Origin: Staphylococcus equorum
GTDB taxonomy: Bacteria > Bacillota > Bacilli > Staphylococcales > Staphylococcaceae
Direction: 5' to 3'
DNA: 64,000 nt
Assembly: GCF_001747895.1 (NCBI RefSeq)
Contig: NZ_LNNB01000031.1
Location: 19,151 to 83,150 of the forward strand
Under the pieces are notes generated by a model. The model was not told where the DNA came from. It made no database searches and saw nothing but the letters and a program-made list of their open reading frames with translations. The position numbers and the translations under genes are program-made. Shown in pieces: positions 52,420 through 61,125 of this stretch (positions are counted from its first letter, which is position 1; each line of letters starts with the position of its first letter).

Positions 52420-53988
52420 TTATTCTTGTTTATGAGCATCTTCATTATTTTTTTCTCTGTTAAACCAAAAATATGCATTAGGAGCATCTTGTTGAGTGGG
52501 TTTATAAACAGCCAAGCTGCCAGAGCCTTTCGATTTTTTCTGATTTTCAAAATCTTTTAAAGCACGAAAGGCGGGTTTACATAAAATCCATATAGCTATA
52601 ATATTTAGCCATGCCATCATACCAACACCTACATCGCCCATGGCCCACGCAGCATCAGCGGTTTTAATAGTGCCGTATGCAGTGGCAAAAATAAGTAGGA
52701 AACGGGTCAATGTAATATAAAAAATTGATTTTTTAGTACTCATATTTCTAGTAAGATACGCAATATTTGTTTCAGTAATGTACGAATAAGCTAATATGGT
52801 AGTAAATGCAAAGAAAAACAATGCAATAGCTATAAAATAAGAGCCGAACCCAGCAAAATTTGGATCAAATTGGTAGCTATCACCTTGAAATGCTTTATCG
52901 ATACCAGATTGTACATACATGGCAGTCCCAGAAAAATCTTTAGAGCCATCTGCATTCAATACATAAACACCATTATCTTCAATTAAATTAGGCTGTCCCT
53001 GTGCATTCTCTGTGCCATCTGTTGTATTATAAGTTCCTGAAATTAAAATAATTAATGCGGTAGCTGTACAGACGAAAATAGTATCTATATAAGCTGAGAA
53101 AGCTTGTACAAGCCCTTGTTTTGCTGGGTGAGATACTTCTGCTGCTGAAGCTGCATGGGGTCCTGTCCCTTGACCTGCTTCATTTGAATATAATCCACGT
53201 TTTACTCCAATTTCAATCATTGCGCCAATAATGCCACCAAAAGTAGATTGCAACCCTAGTGCAGATTTAAAAATAAGTGCGAACAATGCAGGAACTTCTT
53301 CAATATTTAAAAAAATTACAATAACAGCTAATAAAATGTAAGCTATAGCCATAAAAGGGACAATTGCTGTTGCCATACTGGCAATGCGTTTAATTCCACC
53401 AAAAATGATAAGCGATAGTAATATCACGAGAAAAATAGTGACTGCCCATTTTGGAACGCTAAAAGCACTATGTAATGAAGTTGCAATTGCATTGGACTGT
53501 ACGCCTGGCATTAAAAGTCCGATTGAAATAATAGTCACTATGGCAAATATTAACGCAAATATTTTCCCGAACTTTCCTCCAATACCATTTTCAATGTAAT
53601 AAGCAGGGCCGCCTCTATATTCCCCATTTTCCTTTTGTTTATATATTTGTCCCAATGTAGACTCTACAAATGCAGTGCTTGCGCCTAGTAAAGCTGTCAC
53701 CCACATCCAGAAGACTGCACCGGGGCCGCCAATAAATATGGCTGCTGACACACCAACGATATTCCCTGTGCCAACTCTGCCTGCTAAAGATAATGAAATA
53801 GCTTGAAAACTAGAGATACCTTGTGGAGATTTTTCTCCTTTGAATAATAAACGTATCATTTCTTTAAATTGTCTCACTTGTGCGAAGCGAGTAATAAGTG
53901 AAAATATCAGTCCTGTTATTAATAAACCAAAAACTAACGGAGGACTCCATATAATTTTATCTAAGAAATCAATGAATTCTGTAATCAA
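52420..53988 (-). CDS. Sodium:alanine/glycine symporter (AGCS family)
   Basis: A 522-residue transporter with about 11 helices. Family hallmarks: AGRVGTGNIVGVSAAIFIGG, PGAVFWMWVTALLGASTAFVESTLGQ, GGPAYYIENGIG, and RGLYSNEAGQGTGPHAASAA. It takes up alanine or glycine with sodium. It carries a soluble insert near residues 320-365 and a hydrophilic C-terminal tail of about 40 residues. The start is a TTG 7 nt after AGGAG; no ATG fits. A perfect cre 40 bp upstream predicts CcpA repression. Confidence 0.92.
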   Translation of the reverse strand: MITEFIDFLDKIIWSPPLVFGLLITGLIFSLITRFAQVRQFKEMIRLLFKGEKSPQGISSFQAISLSLAGRVGTGNIVGVSAAIFIGGPGAVFWMWVTALLGASTAFVESTLGQIYKQKENGEYRGGPAYYIENGIGGKFGKIFALIFAIVTIISIGLLMPGVQSNAIATSLHSAFSVPKWAVTIFLVILLSLIIFGGIKRIASMATAIVPFMAIAYILLAVIVIFLNIEEVPALFALIFKSALGLQSTFGGIIGAMIEIGVKRGLYSNEAGQGTGPHAASAAEVSHPAKQGLVQAFSAYIDTIFVCTATALIILISGTYNTTDGTENAQGQPNLIEDNGVYVLNADGSKDFSGTAMYVQSGIDKAFQGDSYQFDPNFAGFGSYFIAIALFFFAFTTILAYSYITETNIAYLTRNMSTKKSIFYITLTRFLLIFATAYGTIKTADAAWAMGDVGVGMMAWLNIIAIWILCKPAFRALKDFENQKKSKGSGSLAVYKPTQQDAPNAYFWFNREKNNEDAHKQE

Positions 53989-54027
53989 ATTAATTCTCCT
54001 AACATAAAATGGATTTTATACTGACTT

Positions 54028-54042
54028 ATGTAAGCGCTTGCT
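54028..54042. promoter_or_regulatory. cre site upstream of the AGCS symporter
   Basis: ATGTAAGCGCTTGCT matches WTGNAANCGNWNNCW at all positions, 40 bp before the TTG start on the minus strand. Confidence 0.85.
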
Positions 54043-54164
54043 CGCAATTGTACACGTCTGAAATCTGTGAGCAAGAGTGTCAATTAATTCATTAACATTT
54101 TAATGAATTAAAATATGGAATTAATTTTTAATAATTTTATATATGGAGTGAATTGAAAAAATAC

Positions 54165-54212
54165 AAAAAAATCTGTTCAAGTTTCTATTATTGAGACTTG
54201 AACAGATTTTTT
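54165..54212. terminator. Bidirectional terminator
   Basis: A 17-bp perfect stem (AAAAAATCTGTTCAAGT and complement) directly past the DUF2871 gene. A and T runs on both sides. Confidence 0.92.
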
Positions 54213-54218
54213 GTTATG

Positions 54219-54641
54219 CTATTTTCTTTTTTCTGCAGTGGCGTTAATTCTTTTGTTTAATAACACAAAGAATAATATGAATGCGATAGAAATAAAGATG
54301 TGGCCTAAACCAGCAATGCCCGCGATTGCAGGACTTACACTGAATCCTTTGATAGTAGCAATACCATTCACAAATTGCATTGCTACAGTTACTAATACGC
54401 CTAAGTGGAAAATATAAAAGAAACTATTAAATAATTTACTATTACGAGTCAATTTAAGTTGGTGTTCGATAACCATGAAAATCAAGAACATAATTGTACC
54501 TAAAACTAATAAATGTGTGTGCGTTACATTTAATTGCGAATAATCGCTGAAATTTTCTCCTTTTGACATTTCTCTATAAAACAAACCACTAAGTAACCCT
54601 AATAAAGTATAAAAGGCAGAGCTGAACATTAATTTTTTCAT
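54219..54641 (-). CDS. DUF2871 family membrane protein
   Basis: A 140-residue protein with four predicted helices. Helix 2 begins with the histidine-rich THTHLLVLGTIMFLIFMVIE; further histidines are IEHQL, IFHLG and GLGHIF. Periodic membrane histidines recall heme-copper oxidase-like folds, so heme or metal binding is possible but unproven. The frame extends five codons to a TTG inside GGAGG, so the ATG at 54641 (MKKLMFSSAFY) is used. Monocistronic. Confidence 0.75.
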   Translation of the reverse strand: MKKLMFSSAFYTLLGLLSGLFYREMSKGENFSDYSQLNVTHTHLLVLGTIMFLIFMVIEHQLKLTRNSKLFNSFFYIFHLGVLVTVAMQFVNGIATIKGFSVSPAIAGIAGLGHIFISIAFILFFVLLNKRINATAEKRK

Positions 54642-54818
54642 TTTTTCTTCCTCCAAATTGTTAATAACTATAATATAAAGTGCTTTTATGAACTGTTTAT
54701 GAACAGCATAAAAATAAATTAACAGTTTATAGCAATATGAAAGAAAAGCACGATAACGAATGAAATATAAATTTTAATATTGGTATATCAAGTAGAATAA
54801 ATTTTAAAAAATAACATA

Positions 54819-55679
54819 TTAATATTTTTGTTGTGCCAATAATAGTGGATAAATAGTATCGAGTACAGGTGTAACCAATTGATGTTCTCTTGCTTTTTTG
54901 AATAGAAAGCCTTGGATGCCTGCTATTTCTAATGGATTAGCTGAGATGATGTCATAATACATACTTGTGCCCATTTGATTGGGATAACCTTTGTAAATTG
55001 TCATAATATCATCGACAATGTCATCATCAAAATACACATTTTCAGCTTGTGCAATGGCTACACCTTCAACTAATAGTTGCTTGCAAAGGTGTTTGATACC
55101 CGGAACTTGAAGTACTTCGGCAGTGCGACGACTTAATGCAGTGACACTATTAATGGCTAAATTAACAAGCAGTTTATACCAAATGGCATAATCAATATCG
55201 TTTGTGAGTTCAACTTCTAAAGAAGAGCCCGCTACAATATCACGGAATGCACGCGTTTCTGGACCATCTTCTAAAATGAGTTTGTGATCACGATAATGCG
55301 TTACGGTAGAACCAGATTTTTGTCCGCTAATATAAACAACAGCTTGAAATACGTGAGGATGTTCAAAGCGTGACAACTGACCGTGCCCATTTTGAGCGAG
55401 TATAATAATGGTTTGCTCATGGATTAAATGTTCCATTTCTCTTAATACATCATCAAGTTGAGGTATTTTAACAGCAATAATTAAAACATCAACTGGATTT
55501 TGATCAGTTATTAATGGCGTAACCTGTAAAGTACGTTCATGTTCAGTATTATTATTGGCATAGTAAGTGAGCGTTTGAGGTCGGCGACCGAGTAAGCGTA
55601 AATCAGGATGTGTTGCTAAAAGATCAATTGCAATCGTGCTACCTACTGCGCCAGGTCCAATTATTGCAATTTTGTTCAT
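54819..55679 (-). CDS. panE: 2-dehydropantoate 2-reductase
   Basis: A 286-residue NADPH-dependent ketopantoate reductase: IAIIGPGAVGSTIAIDLL, LIIAVKIPQLDDVLRE, the catalytic lysine in IWYKLLVNLAINSVTAL, and YPNQMGTSMYYDI with a conserved substrate-binding serine region. It makes pantoate, the product used by PanC. It is divergent from panB-panC with 81 bp between them, so the pantothenate genes form a divergent cluster. AAAAGGAAAT precedes the ATG. Confidence 0.93.
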   Translation of the reverse strand: MNKIAIIGPGAVGSTIAIDLLATHPDLRLLGRRPQTLTYYANNNTEHERTLQVTPLITDQNPVDVLIIAVKIPQLDDVLREMEHLIHEQTIIILAQNGHGQLSRFEHPHVFQAVVYISGQKSGSTVTHYRDHKLILEDGPETRAFRDIVAGSSLEVELTNDIDYAIWYKLLVNLAINSVTALSRRTAEVLQVPGIKHLCKQLLVEGVAIAQAENVYFDDDIVDDIMTIYKGYPNQMGTSMYYDIISANPLEIAGIQGFLFKKAREHQLVTPVLDTIYPLLLAQQKY

Positions 55680-55760
55680 GTTTTTAATTTCCTTTTCTAA
55701 GTAGATTGGTTAGTATATGGATAACAATACAAATATAACAAACTGCGGAGATGATTTTAA

Positions 55761-57418
<1,658 letters not shown>

Positions 57419-57679
57419 TTTGTCTTAATGTATTTACATGTTTAGCGAACAATTCAGTTAGATACAACATTCTCTCAATATACAATTTACATTTTCTTAG
57501 TGTTGATTTATCATATAAAGAGAGAGATATTTATCGAGAAAACGATTATATGATAATTAAATAGTTTTAAGGGTATAAATACAGTAGTGAAAATGATGTA
57601 TGTGTTATCTCAAGAACTAAACAACTATGTTTTATCTTATATAATTAATTAAAAAGTGATTACGAGAGGTGGTAAAAAA

Positions 57680-59167
57680 ATGAGTGAATCTAACTCAAAA
57701 GATGTCATTTTAATTGGTGCTGGTGTTTTAAGTACAACATTCGGTACGATGTTAAAAGATCTTGCACCAGAATGGAATATCAAACTTTTTGAAAGACTCG
57801 AAAAACCTGCAATTGAAAGTTCTAACGAACGCCACAATGCTGGTACTGGACATGCCGCATTATGTGAATTGAACTATACAGTTGAACAAAAAGACGGTTC
57901 AATCGATATCGAAAAAGCAAAAGAAATTAACGAACAATTTGAGATTTCAAAACAATTTTGGTCTCACTTAGTAAAAAGTAATCAAATTCAAGATCCACAA
58001 GAATTTATACGCCCATTACCGCATATTAGTTTTGTGCAAGGCGATAAAAATGTGAATTTCTTGAAGAGACGTTATGAAGCACTTGCGCCTTTATCAATGT
58101 TTAAAGGTATAGAATATACAGAAGACCATAAAAAACTACAAGAGTGGATGCCATTAATGATGGAAGGCCGCGATCCAGAAGAAGTAGTTGCAGCTAGTAA
58201 AATAAACGAAGGTACAGATGTGAACTTCGGTGAACTTACAAGAAAAATGGCTAAAAACTTAAACGAACATGAAAATGCAGAACTTTTCTACAAACATGAA
58301 GTTCAAGACTTCAGCCGTCGTAAAGATGGTAAATGGGAAGTTAAAATTAAAGACCTTAAAACTAATAAAGTAGAACATCACATTACTGACTATCTATTTA
58401 TTGGTGCAGGTGGTGCTGCAATTCCAATGCTACAAAAAACTGGTATTCCAGAAAGTAAGCATTTAGGTGGTTTCCCAATTACAGGAGAATTCTTAGTATG
58501 TAATAATCCTGATGTTGTAGCTAAGCATGAAGTTAAAGCTTATGGTAAAGAACCTGAAGGTACACCGCCAATGACGGTACCTCACTTAGATAGACGCTAT
58601 ATCCAAGATGAAAACTCATTATTATTTGGACCATTCGCAGCGATTGGCCCTAAATTCTTGAAAAATGGTTCTAATTTAGATTTATTTAAATCAATTAACC
58701 CTAGCAACATAATCACTATGTTAGCTGCAGCGGCGAAAAACTTCCCGTTAATTAAATATTCTATTCAAGAAGTATTAGCTAAAAAAGAAGATCGAATGAA
58801 AGAATTACGTCGATTTGTTCCTGATGCTAAAGATAAAGATTGGGATATTATGCAAGCTGGTAAACGTGTTCAAGTTATCAAAGATACAAAAGAACACGGT
58901 AGAGGATTTATTCAATTCGGTACAGAAGTTGTAAATTCAAAAGACCATTCTGTAATTGCATTATTAGGTGAATCTCCAGGTGCTTCTACTTCAGTTTCAG
59001 TTGCATTAGAAGTAATCGAGAAAAACTTCCCAGATTATATGGCTGAATGGGAACCTAAGTTGAAAGAAATCATTCCATCTTATGGTAAATCATTAATTGA
59101 AGATTACGCATTATTAAAAGAAATACGACAAGCAAATAATGCTGAACTTGAATTAAACAATAAATAA
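57680..59167 (+). CDS. mqo: Malate:quinone oxidoreductase
   Basis: A 495-residue FAD-dependent peripheral membrane enzyme oxidising malate to oxaloacetate with quinone. Seen: DVILIGAGVLSTTFGTML, NAGTGHAALCELNYT, RPLPHISFVQGDKNV, GGFPITGEFLVCNNPD, LLFGPFAAIGPKFLKNGS and LLGESPGASTSVSVALEV. Frame is open eight codons upstream, but GAGAGGTGGT places the ATG at 57680. Monocistronic, ending at a clear terminator. Staphylococci often carry two mqo-type genes; which one this is cannot be told. Confidence 0.94.
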   Translation: MSESNSKDVILIGAGVLSTTFGTMLKDLAPEWNIKLFERLEKPAIESSNERHNAGTGHAALCELNYTVEQKDGSIDIEKAKEINEQFEISKQFWSHLVKSNQIQDPQEFIRPLPHISFVQGDKNVNFLKRRYEALAPLSMFKGIEYTEDHKKLQEWMPLMMEGRDPEEVVAASKINEGTDVNFGELTRKMAKNLNEHENAELFYKHEVQDFSRRKDGKWEVKIKDLKTNKVEHHITDYLFIGAGGAAIPMLQKTGIPESKHLGGFPITGEFLVCNNPDVVAKHEVKAYGKEPEGTPPMTVPHLDRRYIQDENSLLFGPFAAIGPKFLKNGSNLDLFKSINPSNIITMLAAAAKNFPLIKYSIQEVLAKKEDRMKELRRFVPDAKDKDWDIMQAGKRVQVIKDTKEHGRGFIQFGTEVVNSKDHSVIALLGESPGASTSVSVALEVIEKNFPDYMAEWEPKLKEIIPSYGKSLIEDYALLKEIRQANNAELELNNK

Positions 59168-59180
59168 TAAGTAATAAACT

Positions 59181-59214
59181 ATCCCTTGAAGTATCATGCT
59201 TCAAGGGATTTTTG
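59181..59214 (+). terminator. Terminator of mqo
   Basis: An 11-bp perfect stem (ATCCCTTGAAG with CTTCAAGGGAT) with a 7-nt loop and TTTT tail. Confidence 0.92.
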
Positions 59215-59331
59215 TATCTAATTTTAATATATTTTCGTCTAACAAGTTAAACTAATACAAAGTGTACTCTTTTTTACTATTATTTCTTATAAAATATCAT
59301 TTATTTCTCTTATAAAATTAAAGTATTATAT

Positions 59332-59346
59332 AAGAAAGCGCTTACT
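59332..59346 (+). promoter_or_regulatory. cre-like site upstream of the aldehyde dehydrogenase
   Basis: AAGAAAGCGCTTACT differs from WTGNAANCGNWNNCW at one position (A instead of the first T). It lies 44 bp before the start codon. CcpA control is likely but less certain than for the other cre sites. Confidence 0.6.
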
Positions 59347-59389
59347 TTATTTTAATGAGGGTATAAGACCCAATAAAGGAGGTTTTACA

Positions 59390-60910
59390 ATGATATATAC
59401 AAATCCAAATCAAGAAGATGCAAAATACAAAGTAAAATCGAAATATGCTAATTTTATAGGTGGAAAATGGGTTGAACCCCAAGAAGGAAATTATTTTGAT
59501 AATATTTCACCAGTTACAGGTGAAAGTTATGCCAAGATACCAAAGTCCACACAAAAAGATGTTGATTTAGCAGTTGAAGCTGCTCAGAAAGCGCAAGTCG
59601 AATGGGGTAAAAAATCATTATCTGAAAGATCACAATTATTATTAGATATAGCTGATCGTATTGAAGAAAATTTAGAATATTTAGCAGTGATAGAAACTTT
59701 TGATAATGGTAAGCCAGTGAGAGAAACACTTACAGCAGATTTACCATTAGTAGTAGATCATTTTAGGTATTTTGCAGGTGTGATTCGCGCCGAAGAAGGC
59801 GGCATTTCCCAAATAGATAATGATACAGTTGCATATCATTACAAAGAACCCTTAGGTGTAATTGGACAAATTATCCCTTGGAACTTCCCTTTACTTATGG
59901 CAACTTGGAAGATTGCTCCAGCGATTGTAACAGGCAATACAGTGGTACTTAAGCCTGCAGAACAAACACCAGTATCGATTTTACATTTTATTGAACTGAT
60001 AGAAGATATTTTACCAGAAGGTGTGCTTAATATAGTAAATGGCTTCGGCAATGAAACTGGTGAAGCGCTAGCGACCCATAAAAACATAAATAAAGTTGCG
60101 TTTACAGGTGAAACGACAACTGGAAAAATTATTATGAAAAATGCTAGTGACAATGTCATACCGGTCACGCTTGAACTGGGTGGTAAATCACCGAATGTAT
60201 TTTTCAAAGATATCATGGATGAAGATGACGAATTTTTAGAAAAAGCTGTTGAAGGCTTAGTCATGTTTGCACTAAATCAAGGTGAGGTATGTACATGTCC
60301 TTCAAGAGCACTTATTCATGAAGACATTTATGAAAAATTTATAGCTTTATGTATAGAAAAAGTGAATAAAATAAAATTAGGAAATCCTTTAGATGAAACA
60401 ACAATGGTTGGTGCACAAACTTCAAATGAGCAACAAGAAAAAATCAAAAAATACTTAGATATTGGTAAGGAAGAAGGCGCTGAAATTCTTGTAGGTGGAA
60501 ATGTTAGACAAGAAAACGAGAATTTAGAAAATGGATTTTATATTGAGCCAACGATATTCAAAGGCGACCAAAGTATGCGTATTTTCCAAGAAGAAATATT
60601 TGGTCCAGTATTATCTGTCGCAACTTTTAAAACAAATGAAGAAGCTCTAGAAATGGCGAATGATACGATCTACGGTCTTGGCGCAGGTATTTGGACGAGA
60701 AATCAAAATACTGCGTATCGCATAGGCAGAGGAATTCAAGCAGGGCGTGTATGGGTGAATAATTATCATACTTATCCAGCACATGCTGCTTTTGGCGGGT
60801 ACAAAATGAGTGGTATTGGTCGTGAAAATCATTTAATGATGTTAGACCATTATCAACAAACTAAAAATTTACTTGTAAGTTATGATACAAAACCAACAGG
60901 TCTATTTTAA
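59390..60910 (+). CDS. aldA: NAD-dependent aldehyde dehydrogenase
   Basis: A 506-residue tetrameric-type aldehyde dehydrogenase oxidising acetaldehyde or similar aldehydes to acids. Motifs: [62 protein letters not shown], catalytic glutamate in [10 protein letters not shown], catalytic cysteine in [11 protein letters not shown], and [17 protein letters not shown] precedes the ATG. It matches the staphylococcal AldA group in length. Alone between terminators, with a cre-like site upstream. Substrate is assigned by family only. Confidence 0.9.
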   Translation: MIYTNPNQEDAKYKVKSKYANFIGGKWVEPQEGNYFDNISPVTGESYAKIPKSTQKDVDLAVEAAQKAQVEWGKKSLSERSQLLLDIADRIEENLEYLAVIETFDNGKPVRETLTADLPLVVDHFRYFAGVIRAEEGGISQIDNDTVAYHYKEPLGVIGQIIPWNFPLLMATWKIAPAIVTGNTVVLKPAEQTPVSILHFIELIEDILPEGVLNIVNGFGNETGEALATHKNINKVAFTGETTTGKIIMKNASDNVIPVTLELGGKSPNVFFKDIMDEDDEFLEKAVEGLVMFALNQGEVCTCPSRALIHEDIYEKFIALCIEKVNKIKLGNPLDETTMVGAQTSNEQQEKIKKYLDIGKEEGAEILVGGNVRQENENLENGFYIEPTIFKGDQSMRIFQEEIFGPVLSVATFKTNEEALEMANDTIYGLGAGIWTRNQNTAYRIGRGIQAGRVWVNNYHTYPAHAAFGGYKMSGIGRENHLMMLDHYQQTKNLLVSYDTKPTGLF

Positions 60911-60940
60911 TGAAAAAGAAATAAATATAATGAGAAATTT

Positions 60941-60973
60941 AAAACTATTGCGCTAATGCGTGATAGTTTTTTT
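60941..60973 (+). terminator. Terminator after aldehyde dehydrogenase
   Basis: AAAACTAT pairs with ATAGTTTT around an inner CGC/GCG pairing, followed by TTTT. Confidence 0.8.
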
Positions 60974-61087
60974 GTTGTTACTAAAATTATTTCCAATTGT
61001 ATATTTTCGTGAACCTAATAAATAATTTTCTAACTTAATTTTTATATTTAAATCCATATAAAACTCTTAAAAAAATAATACAATTGT

Positions 61088-61101
61088 GATATTGTAATAT
61101 C
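61088..61101. promoter_or_regulatory. Inverted repeat upstream of the adhesin gene
   Basis: GATATT-GT-AATATC is a perfect 6-2-6 inverted repeat 25 bp before the adhesin start codon, within the expected promoter or leader. It may be a regulator site; no regulator can be named. Confidence 0.4.
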
Positions 61102-61125
61102 GACTAAGATTAATGGAGGAAAATA